Of a DNA stretch of 64,000 bases, positions 11,604 to 23,039 are shown piece by piece (the first letter of the stretch is position 1; each line of letters opens with the position of its first letter). Origin of the DNA: Amoeboaphelidium protococcarum (Eukaryota; Aphelidiomycota; Aphelidea); NCBI GenBank assembly GCA_023515745.1, contig JALECJ010000256.1, positions 310,001-374,000 of the forward strand. Direction: 5' to 3'. The notes beneath the pieces are model-generated. The model was not told where the DNA came from. It was given only the letters and a program-made list of their open reading frames with translations, and made no database searches. The position numbers and the translations under genes were made by a program.

Positions 11604-12613
11604 ATGACCTCATCGCCATCTGACGTCGCCTGGTTGAATATCAGTTAAATCAGTGATTTGTTGTTGAATGCTAATAACATTTTATTGTATGGAACTTGGG
11701 CATAGACGCTGTATAAGAGTTAGTTGGTGTTCACTTTATATACTCTGTCTGTTTCACTGAAAATTCGTAAATTGGTCGATCGACATGTCCCTGCGCACAT
11801 TAAAACTTCATGGTGTCTCACTTTGGAAAGTCTTATGTGCTCACTGATATTCTCATTCTGTGGCAAGATTATATTAGAACTCATCTTCAATGGTCATGGT
11901 TTATTCACCTCCTCCGCATTAACGGCTTCGTTGTTTGATACTGGGAAGCTTGTGATTGTTGTGGCATGTTGGTTGCTGGTCAACATGGATTAACTAGTGA
12001 TTGTCCGCACAATATTATTACAAAGTAATATCATTACTTTCATCATTGATTTTGTTAACGTTTGGAAGCGGGCGTGTGATGGGATAGCTGGTGCTACAAA
12101 TGCGTATATTGTTTTATAACAGGACAATCAGTTGTTAACTCATGGAGATAAATCAAAGTATATAATATTCATTTACTCATATCTGGCTCAATGGGGTAAG
12201 TTTGTTGTTGTAATGTTTTTTTATAAGCCGTTATGTATCAATTAGTGTAGGTGGTTCCACTGTGTTTCCGTATTTTATGAAGTTGACCAGCATTGGACCG
12301 TATATCCAGGCTGAAATACATAATGACTTACACACTCCTTCAAGGTAACAATTATATTTAATCTTGGAGAGTTCATTTTACAATCATCCGTCGTGTTTTG
12401 CTTTGTAGAAACTTTATGATTGTGCTGCTCTCTAGCTGTCTGCTTGCAGTATTTTAGAGAGGCCCTTTGGTCGATTTTCTAGTGCTGACCATTCCGTTGG
12501 TGTCAATCATGTTACAGTAATTCCCTAAAATTACGCCTGATAGCTCATAAACTTAAACTAAAGAGGAAACATAGTAAGTAAAAAAGCAGAGGGGTGGTAA
12601 GAAAAAGGATTGA
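11604..12613 (+). CDS. TRIC-type cation channel candidate (TMEM38-like), two introns
   Basis: 296 aa multi-pass membrane protein with a Lys-rich C-terminus. Exons are 11604-12195, 12251-12344 and 12409-12613; both introns (55 and 64 nt) have clean GT...AG ends and keep frame. Features resembling TRIC (trimeric intracellular cation) channels: a helix beginning SWCLTLESL with a Gly/Cys-containing first repeat, then WLLVNMDQLVIVR, then WKRACDGIAGATNAYIV, like the 'VGGVTHAN' region, followed by YLAQWGGSTVFPYF, like the second GG-containing repeat. The basic tail (KKQRGGKKKD) also fits. TRIC channels give counter-ion flow during ER calcium release. Assignment is by pattern only. Stops 22 bp from the convergent PSMA4 stop. 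Confidence 0.6.
12196..12250 (+). other. Intron 1 of the TRIC-like gene
   Basis: 55 nt, GTAAGT...GTGTAG, phase 1. Unspliced reading meets a TGA shortly after, whereas splicing gives AQWGGSTVF. Confidence 0.85.
12345..12408 (+). other. Intron 2 of the TRIC-like gene
   Basis: 64 nt, GTAACA...TTTGTAG, phase 2. Splicing joins a new hydrophobic helix (NFMIVLLSSCLLAVF). Confidence 0.85.
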
Positions 12614-12635
12614 ATATACACGGGTACCGTAAAAA

Positions 12636-13631
12636 TCACGCTTCCTATTATTGTTCAGGCTTTACATAACCGTAATGCTTCAGGATAGCATCGACATCTT
12701 CCGGCTCATAAACCTTCGTATAAATCGTAGAAGAACCATCCTTGAGCTACTTACGTCCGACTATAGCAATCTCCAATTTTTCAGAATTTAGCGAAGTGCT
12801 TTCTATAGTCTTGCTCAGACACTTTAGAACCAACTCCATGCCAGACTTGACTGATGGTTGGTCCGCTGGCGTAGAAGTAGTAGCCGAAGCGCTGGAAGAG
12901 GAAGATCCCTGTTGCTGTTTAGGCTCTTGAACAACTGGCTTACCATCACCAAACAAGGTCAAATCGTCGCGATAATCCTGCTTCAAAATAGACTGAGCAC
13001 TAGCCCAGTTGCCACCGATACAGTGAGCCTTCCATCCAGCGTAATTACCACTAGGATCGCTGCAATACAGCTGAAAGCCCGACTTACTTCCACCCTCCTA
13101 CTCTGCACTATCAATAGCGGTGGAACGCAAATCCTTCAGTCTATACGTGTCATCCCAGCCGGCCCACAGAAAACTGACACCGAATGGACGCAGACCACCA
13201 TACTGAGTGTAACTTTACTTCAGGTCACACATTTTCTCCACCAGCTACTCAACGGGAACCTGCTCACCATACATCATCAAGTGCTTCTGTGCATCCAGAC
13301 GGGCATGTTGAATGAGGATGGTAGCATCAGCGGTGATACCAGCAACAGCGACCGTAATGTTGTCGTTAATTGGGTAAACTTTCTCGGTGGAACGAACCTG
13401 ATCATCCAACAGCTTACTGGTAACCTTCTTCTCTGCCGCCAGGATAACTCCATCCTGACACAGGACACCCAATGCTGTGCCGGCATGTGAAATTGCCTCC
13501 ATAGCATACTCAACCTGATACAGACGGCCTACAACATACAAAACGTCAATAAAACTGTAAGTCCAACTCAATACGATATGCATACCTTCAGGCGAAAAAA
13601 TAGTTGTGCGAGAGTCGTAGCGGCGGGCCAT
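12636..13631 (-). CDS. PSMA4: 20S proteasome subunit alpha-4 (PSMA4/Pre9), one intron
   Basis: Alpha-ring subunit of the 20S proteasome. Exon 1 (13586-13631) encodes [15 protein letters not shown]; exon 2 (12636-13528) continues [17 protein letters not shown], the alpha-subunit N-terminal signature. 312 aa, longer than human (261) because of an Ala/Ser/Thr/Gln-rich insertion near residues 217-248. Decisive for the genetic code: TAG at 13245 and TAA at 13215 fall at the Gln positions of the conserved EQLV and IKQAYTQ motifs. No other alpha type fits [18 protein letters not shown] stop at 12636. Confidence 0.97.
13529..13585 (-). other. Spliceosomal intron of PSMA4
   Basis: 57 nt, GTATGC...GTTGTAG, phase 1. 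It stays open if not removed and would insert about 19 foreign residues into the conserved [12 protein letters not shown] motif. Confidence 0.95.
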
Positions 13632-13883
13632 ATTGTAATTAAAGTAGACTGTAAATCTAACTTATAGTTCACTGCAGTGGATAGAGAGTGAATTGAAAGT
13701 GTTTCGACTCGGCGAGAAGAGGGAAAGAATTGCGTTAATTAAAGAGAGAAGCGCGTTGCCTTTGGGGATTCTCGGTGCTAAAAAGCCCAATGGTTAAGTA
13801 CTAAAAGTGTTCAGACAAGTAAATAGTAAGAATTGAATAGATATAGTCTATCGGGATCATTACTGTTATACATGGACGCGAAA

Positions 13884-14918
13884 TCAATTTTATATTCGTT
13901 GGTACTCAAACAGTATATAATGATCAATGGAAGGTTCTTACAGCGAATTATCTCTTATGATCGTTTGATGGCCCAGCATTGAATTTAGATTTTTCATCCC
14001 ATTTCGGAATGCTGAAATCTCTTTCTCAAAATTACGTCGATAAGGCAATAGTAGTATTATCTGTGTGCCAGGCACAGTGATATGCTCTAAAACTTTTGGT
14101 AAAGCCAACGCGGCTTCCATGTCATACACCAGATCAGTACCGATTATCAAATCAACTCCATCGCGGCCGAATTCTTCAAAATTGCGCCAGTCCAACTTCT
14201 TTACATCTACTAGTGAAGAAATGGCGGTATTGATGGAGACATTACTCTAAGCTGTTTTCAGAACTCCTTCATGATAGTCGGTCAATAATACAGATGTAAG
14301 ATTTAATCCAGCTTTCATGGCATACATGGATAAGAATATACCAGAGAGGCCAGTGCCACACCCCAACTCCAGAACTGATGTTGATGTTTATGGCACGTGG
14401 ATTGCGTTCAATAATATCAATTTTATAATCAGCAAAGAGGAGTTCCATGTCAAGGAACCCAAATCAGCCTCAGCCAAAGATGTCTCTTTGATGGCAATAT
14501 CAAAGATACGCGATTGTGAACGTATCTAAAACATTCGATGTTCAGACGATGGCTGTTATTAATCACTGCGATCTAATTTGGCCAACAACTCGCAACACTC
14601 TTCAGATATTAGATCCATCGATGTATCAAGTCCATCACTGTTATCGAAAATTGATCGCATAATTCTATGCAATCTACCAACAATTTATCGCTTAATCTCT
14701 TCCTTAGTGGATCTCTAATCTTATTTCCATACACATCTGTTAGCGATTGTGAATTCTGGCGGTTGTTTTTTAGTGTTCCGTTCTAAAGTACAATCAGACA
14801 CATCTATCACTTATTTTACATTCTGTAAAATTAGCTAATGCTCTAATGCAAGTCTATTGAGATCACTTATTTCAAGCAATATCCGATCCGGCAGATTGAC
14901 ATTACTCATCATGTGCAT
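13884..14918 (-). CDS. SAM-dependent protein-lysine methyltransferase, Methyltransf_16 type (METTL21/EEF2KMT-like)
   Basis: 344 aa. Rossmann methyltransferase core: motif I VLELGCGTGLSGIFL (about residue 182), an acidic strand end (LLTDYHEG), then KKLDWRNF and IIGTDLVYD, the D-x-V-Y post-motif of METTL21/EEF2KMT/METTL18 enzymes. These modify lysines or histidines on translation factors and chaperones; the substrate cannot be told here. TSLAEADLGSLTWNSSL before motif I matches the substrate-side 'GLVTWDA' element of EEF2KMT. The N-terminal 100 residues are unfamiliar. The ATG at 14918 is the plausible start, with an in-frame TGA at 14994. It begins only 5 bp after the stop of the FIST gene on the same strand. 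Confidence 0.8.
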
Positions 14919-14923
14919 TATTT

Positions 14924-16195
14924 TCACTGCGAAAGATTCAATATTGTGCCGGGAGAATCGATCACGATGTGTTTCGACGACGCGCTTTACGATTCACTTT
15001 GATCAGTGGGCTACTTTTCTATGATGATAGAACTAATTACACTTGAGGCAGACATGGCACCGACAAACTCCTATTCACCATGTACGTCACCATTGAAATA
15101 AGGAAGCTCACTCTAAGTGGAAAGGAGAAAATCATCTTTACCATTCAGGTCATCGGAAGTCTCCATTTCGCTACTAATCTATGCAAACTGTAACGTTGTG
15201 CAGTTATTCAGTATGGAAGGATCGTGAACTTTAAGTCCTAAAACCCCACGCACTGAATCTCCGCCGACCACTTATGTTGGTAATTAATTTAAATCAGGCA
15301 ACAGAGCGACCACCGGAAATTAAGAATTCAACCTCAATTGTTAAACTACAGACACCGCTGGCTCGTTATCCAACTCAATGATCATGTTGCCTGTGCGTTT
15401 AGTTATCTAAAACTAACGAGAGACATTACAAAGCCAAGGAAGTTTAATCTATGGGCTTGATGCTTATAATTCAGAGCAAATACCAACAACTCCATCAGTG
15501 TAAACTTGGTCGTTAACAATCAGCACAGTTTCAGTTCCCGTAAGGAAGCGTGTTTGCATTGACGCGATACCAGAGCTATGTAAAACATTCGGTGAGCGCT
15601 TTAATAATTAACTCAAGGCATTCAGCTGTGAATGAGGACCAATTGCATGTAAGGATTGGAAGCCCGTAAACTCAGATGATTTATGTTCGTCAGATGGGGC
15701 TTTCATTTAATTGTACTTGTCAAGAACGCGACTCCAACCAGAGTGAGATGACTTCCCATTATTGTTATCAGATCCGAATCTCCCAACTCTAACTGACTCC
15801 TATTGGGGCAAGTCAAATTTGCGATGGAAAGCAGATTATTTTCCATCAGCGATATCACGTTCTGCCGTCACTAGGCGAATTCCAACACCATCAGCCTGAT
15901 ATAGATGACTTGGAACTTAACTTTTAATCAATAAACTATCAACACAACCGCCAACCAATGGTACATCATATTGCAAACTTCTATGTAAAGTTTCGGTAAC
16001 GGAAGTGGCCAGTCTCCGATTGTAATCTACAAGATTGTCGTTATTTTTAGGTGTTTGCGGGCTGACGTAAATGTATGCCGCGGACACTACTTGATGGCCA
16101 TTAAACCCCTCTAACAATAATTCTAATTCCTATGATACGTATTTAATATCGGCGCACTACGGCCATTACAACAATCTAGTCAACCTGTTAGCCAT
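14924..16195 (-). CDS. FIST-domain protein (FBXO22-like)
   Basis: 423 aa (FBXO22 403). FIST_N features: VSAAYIYVSPQ, then a region ending SLQYDVPLVGGCVDSLL, the 'vfGcs' turn, and later FLTGTETVLIVNDQVYTDGVVGI, the 'G...dGavG' strand pair of FIST domains. FIST_C-like elements (VVGGDSVRGVLGLKVHD, FVGAMSASSVISS) follow. FIST domains are thought to bind small ligands; in FBXO22 the domain sits in a ubiquitin-ligase adaptor. No clear F-box is visible at the N-terminus. About 20 codons are TAA/TAG. The ATG at 16195 gives a sensible start. Family call is by motif pattern, moderate confidence. Confidence 0.6.
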
Positions 16196-16302
16196 AGCCC
16201 CTATTGTACAAATTGTAGGCCACTGTGTATGCTGATTTTAAGAGTAAGGACGCGTCGAAATTAAATAAGATCACTTGATTTAAACTTCAATTTTTCTATA
16301 AT

Positions 16303-17181
16303 TCATTAAAAAACTCTAACGTAATCTACTACAAGTTCACCGTGAGTCAGAGCAGGATCAGGATCACCTGGCCAGTTGCCACCAACAGCCAGATTGAGAA
16401 TGATGTTGAATGGCTGATTGAAAGGCCATAAGCTGCCATCGCTGGGAGGATTCTAAAAGTACTACGTATCGGATGATGAGACTTTATTGTAAAAGGCTCC
16501 ATCCAAGTACCAGCGAATCTCATCCGCATCCCACTCCACAGCGTAAATATGGAAGTCAGAGGATAGATCATCAGCCGCCTCGATAGACTTGGAACTACTA
16601 CCGTGACCGTCTGCATCAGAGTAATGAATTGTTCCATGCAATTGGCGCGGTTTATGGCCCAGAATTTCCATAATATCAATCTCGCCACTAAATGGCCAGA
16701 TGCCATACTTGTTATCCTGAGGCAACATCCAGAAAGCTGGCCACACGCCTTAACCTTTAGGGACCTTGATACGCGCCTCAAAACGACCGTATAACCAATT
16801 CTAGCGGGATGTCAACTTACCGCTAGTGTAGCCGCCTCTAGAATAATTCAGCTGCTTGAATGACAATACCAGATTGCCATAGCCATCGAGCAAGACATTA
16901 TCTTGCTTTGAAGTGTAGCACTCCCACTCTTGATTAGCCCACATTCCGAAACAACTGTCATCAGCATTCCACTTGCCGGTCAAATCGGGCTAACCATAGC
17001 CACCATCAAAATTGTCTTCCCAGACCAGAGAAGTATACTTGCCTGAATAGTTACCAGAAGGTAGCGGTTGCTGAGCAGGCGACTGAGACGAGAGATCGGA
17101 TTACGGCAAGGCTGAGGTGCCGCCTATTAAAACAATGAGATTGAAAAGCATTGTGCACACGAATGTAACAAAATCGAGCAT
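16303..17181 (-). CDS. Secreted GH16 endo-beta-1,3-glucanase (laminarinase type)
   Basis: 292 aa with an N-terminal signal peptide (MLDFVTFVCTMLFNLIVLIG). The GH16 fold is evident: LVWEDNFDGGYG at the start of the domain, WLYGRFEARIKVPKG, VWPAFWMLPQD, and the catalytic ExDxxE motif GEIDIMEILGH with E167, D169 and E172. The distal strands follow (WDADEIRWYLDG, NQPFNIILNLAVGGNWPG). The LNLAVGGNWPG end is typical of bacterial and fungal laminarinases. Likely cleaves beta-1,3-glucan of prey, host or its own wall outside the cell. TGA stop at 16303; no intron. Confidence 0.93.
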
Positions 17182-17489
17182 CTACTCTAATATTTCTAAA
17201 GCTTTGTGGGAATGAAGAAAGATAAATGTATTATTTTAAAGTCGCCGAGTCTCATGGGCATGCAGACGCGACAAACATGCTGGCTTTCAGCCAATCCAAT
17301 CAAGTCCCTCATTCAAGGCATCACCATTCACGCGTCTGCGTAGTTGCATTTTAAATTCTTGACTGGATCAATATTCTCCAGACACTAATGAATGTGAAAT
17401 TTAAACGACAAAATTAAGATTGAAAAAGAAACAAATTTAAACAATGATATATCTATTGAAACACACACAAACACTTTGGAATAACCACA
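17182..17489. other. Intergenic: GH16 upstream region and 3' region of the next gene
   Basis: 308 bp; no gene or repeat recognised. Confidence 0.6.
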
Positions 17490-19208
17490 TCATCTTTTGT
17501 CCACCTTTACTTCTATCATTTCAGAGTCCACCATCTGCTGATTCTGTCCAGCGATTATTGAAATGTCAGTAAAGCCATAACGATTGAAGTAGTACGCTGA
17601 CTCATTCTAATCCATATCCGACTTCCAAGCATGCACACGCACTAGCTTGAACTCACTTCCGATTGTCTCATCATCTCCCTCCTATGAATATCGTCTCTCA
17701 GAGACCATATCGTCCAGGGAGAGAACGCGCTCAGACAGAGTAGTACCAGACTACTTGTTAAAAACGCGTCTATGTAATCTGAATGACCACAGACCATTGA
17801 ATCCACTAGCTGCAATCACTCCTAGATCAGATAATTAATAAATGACGTCAAAGACGCTAGACTGTCCTTGAACTATTTGAACGAGACATACGTAAACATC
17901 TTTGGAGGATGCATCTTTTCGCAAAACTGCTTTACTATCAAGAGCTGTATTTGCCTTCAAATGTTTTGGGATCTTGACTTGGATGGTAACATTGCGATCA
18001 CGATCAATTAAGCTCAGTTCCTCAGCCTAATGATTAACGTTGCCATTTGATTTTTTGAGATTAGCCTTTCCATTTTTCATGTTCTAAGGCAACGCAACAG
18101 CATCAATTTTGGACTCCAGTCTCAACTTCTAGCGATTCCATGCCTCCAATCGAGCTTTATGCCTAGGCGATGGAGATCTTGGTCTATTTATGGTGGAATT
18201 TGAATTCAGATTATGATTATCAGACTAGCCCGCGCTGGAAGTTTTCCCTGATATATTCTATTCCGGGCGATGTTATTTCCAGGAAGACACAGAAGAGGAG
18301 GAGGAGGAGGTTGTGGTGCTCTAAAATGAAAGCGGGCGCGTTCTAGAAGATGACAAATTGGCGTCAGCATTAACGCGACTGCTACTAGAACTAGAGAGGA
18401 GTGCATGAAACGACTGTGGACGAGGCTTTCTATTGAGTTTCTTCTCCTAACCACCCATAACCTTCAAATAATCATCAAGTCCGCGATCATCCTTGTAATT
18501 TGCGGCTCGAGGAGGTTAAAATGATGATCGCTTCTTTTCATTCAACTTTGACTTGCCAGATTTCTCCGCATCAGCTGTAGATTTATCTTTCTACTCAAGG
18601 TCAACCATATCAGTCCACGGGAGTGCCAGCAGACGTGGATTACTATGCGTCATCGCCGGCGTGATCTTGTAATCTTTGTCGGTTGAAACGTCATTCTGTT
18701 TCGGCCGCTGGATCTTCAAACCACCTTTGGCCCGGAGCTTTGATGGATACGTCTAATACTTGGACTTGATATTTCCCTCAGTGTGCGAAAAGTGAGCTAT
18801 TCCAACCAGGATATCGTGCATAGAAGCCTTCTAAGGATTATTTACAGCATGCGAAACATTATCTTGCGTAACTGTTGATATAGAGGAAGATTGCGCAGAA
18901 TTCATTGTACTCTCATCAGAATAACTATCAGTAACAGGGGGAGTCATTTCCTTCCTCATTCTATGCATTGCTTCTTACCTATTGACAGATTTATCATAGC
19001 TGATACTTCTTGACTGCCTACTTTAGGATTCATTTTACTAATTTAGTTCATTTTATTGCAATTTAATAAACTCATCATCACTCAACAGAATCGGCTTTGA
19101 TATTTCTACTTGACCCGACCTGACTTATGATAAGCGATCAGCATTCTAATCCTCTACAGATGTTGAAGCAGACTCTCTTCTATCCGTCTAAGATTACTAG
19201 TTGCCCAT
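17490..19208 (-). CDS. Hypothetical protein: long disordered N-terminus, small C-terminal globular domain
   Basis: 572 aa, not recognised. The first 380 or so residues are polar and disordered (Gln/Ser/Arg-rich, with an SSSSSSRVNADANLSSSR segment and a basic SPRHKARLEAWNRQKLR stretch). The last 150 are globular with a beta-rich pattern (RNVTIQVKIPKHL, KDVYVCLVQIVQGQSSVFDV, ASGFNGLWSFRLHRRVF) ending MIEVKVDKR. No enzyme motif. The frame is continuous with TAA/TAG as Gln from ATG at 19208 to TGA at 17490, which supports a real gene. A ubiquitin-like or PB1-like C-terminal fold is a guess. Confidence 0.7.
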
Positions 19209-19494
19209 TATATCCGCTATCTACTACTAAGATTTCAATTTTATTTAATCAAATCAAAATAATAAATCTCGATGATGTGGAAAAAAAGGTGAGTACAATA
19301 GCTCAAGTTGAAACACATTCTGATGACAACAATAACGATCGCGTTTCAGTGATTCGCGGAGATTCCCAAAATGGCAACACTAAAATCCAGCCTGATTATA
19401 ATATCGAGTCATACAATTGTTGTAAGAAGATGGATAGACAAACACGCAAAAAGATATTACTGCACATTATTAATTAAATTCACTTTTAATCAAT

Positions 19495-20622
19495 TCACAT
19501 GATAAAAATGTTGTTCATGTTCATAGGATAGCCACTGCTCAACTACGGCTTTTGGGTGTATTCGCGAGCTAGAATGTCACGCACAGCTGCCAGCAAATTT
19601 ATCACACTCATCTGCCTGCCCTGAGCCTAATTGACTACTTTCAAAAAAGCGTAGCTCATCGCTCCTGTGGATCCCACTTCTTGCTAGAACGTATCAGCTG
19701 AAGTCTGATTATCCTTGCACCCAGAGAACATGATCACATCAGCCTAGGATTGCCTCTGCTGAGCAACTTGCTACTGCTATTGCGACGACATGCCTCCACC
19801 CAAAAAATTCGAATTCTTTGCGAGCACACTCGCGGCATTAATCAAACCTCCGATTCCAAATCCGCCTCTCATAAATCCTTTAGCAGCATCCATAGCGACA
19901 TCTTTTAATCCGGCCATTGGATTGTAAGACTTTAGGGAGCCGTCAGAATTGTATAGAAAAGGAAGGTCCATCATAGTCCCAGAATGGCAGCTGTCACAGA
20001 TCACAGTCAGGCGGACACCTGCAGGTAACCTTGCCACACACGTTGCATGAAGTTCATCATCAACGATAGGGCCAGCTTTCGTGTAATCCACGGGATAAAT
20101 GCAACTATCATAACCGGAAGCCTCATCGCCATTTTAGTCCTTCACCAATCCACCGTGTCCACTGAAATGGAAGAATAACGAATCTCCAGGCTGAGCTCCA
20201 CCAACAAGCCATCTCAAAGCGTTGATAATGTTCTACCTGGTCGGCACATAATTGGGATCTCGCTAATCATCAGTAAGACAGATCATCGCCATTTATCCCC
20301 TTTGATCACGCTCATAGAATCCCCAACGCTAGATCAAATGATTCTTCATATTCTAGACGTCATTGATGCATCCTTTGAGAGCAGACTTTTAGTTGAAATA
20401 GTTTATTCCCACAAGTAAAGCCTTCTTTTAACCACGGCATGAAGAGTATTGGAAATTTGGACTCAACTACATGGCCTGCTATGGGACATTCTGGGCATTG
20501 TAGTACTACTATTACGGCACACCAGACCTCTAGCCATGTTGCTGTTGATATTACTAATGATGTTATTACTATTGATGTTATTACTATTGCTGCTATTACT
20601 GACTGTATTGACCTGGATACAT
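19495..20622 (-). CDS. MCA1: Type I metacaspase with Gln/His-rich prodomain
   Basis: 375 aa. The prodomain starts MYPGQY and runs into a Gln/His-rich tract of about 40 residues encoded by a mixture of TAA, TAG, CAA and CAG, as in fungal metacaspases. The peptidase core follows: [32 protein letters not shown], then FFHFSGHGG with catalytic His156 and VICDSCHSG with catalytic Cys212. The p10-like part has [12 protein letters not shown]. Clan CD Arg/Lys-specific peptidase linked to stress and death responses and aggregate control. No zinc-finger prodomain. TGA stop at 19495. Divergent from the secretory gene at 21162 with 539 bp between. Confidence 0.96.
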
Positions 20623-21161
20623 TTTACTTTCTGATTATATGAATTGTAATTGAAGGAGAATAATGATTAATTCTATCCACTTAAACGAAAAATAACCTTG
20701 AGAGAAGAGCACCTATACAATTCAATAAAGTCAAGACTTGATCAAAACAAAGGCTGCGATTGGACAAATTATTGATCGCGCACGCGAATACTAAAGACAA
20801 TCCTGATACGAATCCATGGCATTGTATGTATCAATTAGAGTAAAGATTGAGCGGAAGTAGAAGGCCTTCATTATGCATTTTAAAGCATAATTATATAGTT
20901 ACTGGATAATAAGAGAGGAAAAAAGCTTTGAAACTATAGTCATACTATGAGAGTTATAAACGGCTTCAGGGGTGAAATGCTCAATGAATCGATAAAGAGG
21001 CCCCTTGATTAAAGAGAGGAGGAGTGGGTCACTCTCGAGCAGACAATCATCAGACTTCTTTCATCACTCTCGTCGATTGACTGATTATTACGCGTCATAA
21101 TTACCGTTCATATCTCTAAATACAACAAGAAAGGTCTTTACTGCTTACTACTGCCGGCGTA
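20623..21161. other. Divergent promoter region
   Basis: 539 bp between the metacaspase and the 21162 gene, AT-rich; no gene or clear motif seen. Confidence 0.6.
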
Positions 21162-22829
21162 ATGAAGGTATCTTTGCGTTATATTCTGTTGGCTGCCTCC
21201 ATTAGTGTTGCATTCACTGGCGCTGTTGGTAGCTCTGCTGGCTCTTTCTATGAAAGTGCACTTGGCTCTGAAAATGAGGATCCGGTCAATGATGAGAGTT
21301 TGCTTCAAGAGCCTTCGCGTTTTGAATCGCCTGTTTCTTAGTTGCCTGACGGGTTTGTGGAGGGAGGTCCAGTGGAGGAGGAAGGCGATGACACAGTTTC
21401 TAGCTTGGGGTCTGGAATTGCAAGTTACAGTGAGCAACCTGACGGTTTCCCTGCTGCTTCTTTGGAAGTGGAATAAGGGGTTATTCCTGAATGGTAGTCT
21501 GCATCCTAATCTTTTATGCCAGATGCAGAAAGTTCTGCTTCTGAATCAGCTGCTCCTATTACACCGAGCTATTAGGATATTATTGAGCAGCATCGTCATG
21601 AACCATATATTAAGTCTCCTGAAGAGGTACTTTCTGGATCTCCTTTTGCTGATTATAGAGCTATTGTGGATCCCTCTGAATCGATTCCTCTGCTCCCTGC
21701 CGGAATTCAAGATTCTGCAGAGTAGGATGACGCTTCCATTGCTAAGCTTTTGCTTGCCAATGGTTTGTTCCCCAAGGTGTTCAAGCTCAACATGGCGCTC
21801 AGTGGAAAGCGCAAAGATCTGCTGGATAATACCATCTCGGATTTGAATGATAAATTTGGAGGCCAGGAACGATTCACTCTCACAAAGGCGTTCACGCCGT
21901 GGAATCAGCTGAAGAAGTTTGTAGTTGGCACCAATTACGACAGAAAATCTCTGAAAGCTACTACTAATGATTTCGTGAGCAAGTTGAATGAAATGTATGC
22001 AGAGTTTGCTACGTCTGGAGACATGGAGCGCTATTGGGAAGGTATTTATAGATTTATGGCACCTGCGGTTCAGTCTGATAAGGCTTTGTTTGCAAGCAAG
22101 ATTTCATCTACTATGGCAAGTAATTTGAAGGAGGTTGCCAAGTACTATGGCTCTGAAAGTTCATTTGCTTCTCGCTGGGCCGTAAACACTGGCAAAATGT
22201 TCAAGAGAATTGCAATCCGTTATTCCAAGCTATTCGCGTTCCACAAGATGGTTAGTCCGTTTTCTTATGACGCGTTGTACAAATTTGAGAAGTATTTGGA
22301 CTACTTGTGGAAGGGAGTTGAAGATAATTTGCAGGTGGTTGTACGCAAGAGTGCAATTGAGTTCCTGTCCGATAGTAAGGGTTAAGAGCTGGTGCAAAAG
22401 ACCTTATTCTTGCAGTAGTTTGCAGAGATGATGAATAAGTTGAGCGCTTTGCAAGAGAACCCAGATATCGTTTGTTATTCCAATGTGTTTTTGCCTGAAT
22501 TGATAATCTAGACACATCATACTCAAGTAGAATTCCCTGAGCTGACTTCGCCTTAGCAGACTACTGTCATTGAAGAGTTGAATGACATTGAATAGCCTGC
22601 CATGTCTGGGTATAGCAAATGGAATCCTCGCCGTTATGTCAAGAGCTGGTCATCCCGTAAAGCCGAGCCTGTTTAGCAAGTTGAAGGTGTTCCATATGTG
22701 TAGTCGCCTTAAGAGAAGAAGCCTGGCTATTTACGTCAACACTGGGATAATTTGAGAAATTACAGGAAGAATAAAAGAATGTTGAAATAGTATCGTGAAG
22801 AAATGGATGCTCTATCTGCAACACAGTGA
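21162..22829 (+). CDS. Large secreted protein of unknown function
   Basis: 555 aa. Signal peptide MKVSLRYILLAASISVAF followed by an acidic, Ser/Pro/Gln-rich region of about 170 residues (to residue 190), then an alpha-helical region (about 195-410) rich in Lys, Phe and Tyr, and a basic C-terminal tail rich in Arg/Lys/Gln. No transmembrane segment besides the signal and no motif I recognise. The long acidic linker before a helical domain resembles secreted adhesins or effectors only in outline. Gln is often TAG or TAA. AATAAA lies 47 nt after the TGA stop. Could be lineage-specific. Confidence 0.75.
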
Positions 22830-22875
22830 GTGAGTGAGTTATAAAAGTGGGGATGAAGTGAAAACGAAGGGTTTT

Positions 22876-22881
22876 AATAAA
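22876..22881 (+). terminator. Poly(A) signal AATAAA
   Basis: Canonical AATAAA 46 nt after the stop of the 21162 gene. Confidence 0.5.
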
Positions 22882-23039
22882 GAATATACAGTGCGACATG
22901 TTATATTTTCTTTTACACTCAATTAGAGTGAAGTTTTTCTAAGTACACTTTAAATATCAAATAAAAAGTAAATACAACAAGAACTATTAATAATTTTTAA
23001 ATCTACTTCCACTAGGCGTTCACTCAATCTTCAACTTTA

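Noticed and set aside
13858-14250. Plus-strand frames across the methyltransferase
   Set aside because: The minus frame carries a clear methyltransferase core.
19127-19477. 116-codon plus-strand ORF overlapping the start of the 17490-19208 gene
   Set aside because: Overlaps a well-composed minus-strand N-terminus and shows no motif; kept only as a possibility.
21205-21846. 213-codon plus-strand frame rich in Leu
   Set aside because: Out of frame with the 21162 protein, whose signal peptide and continuous frame are better.
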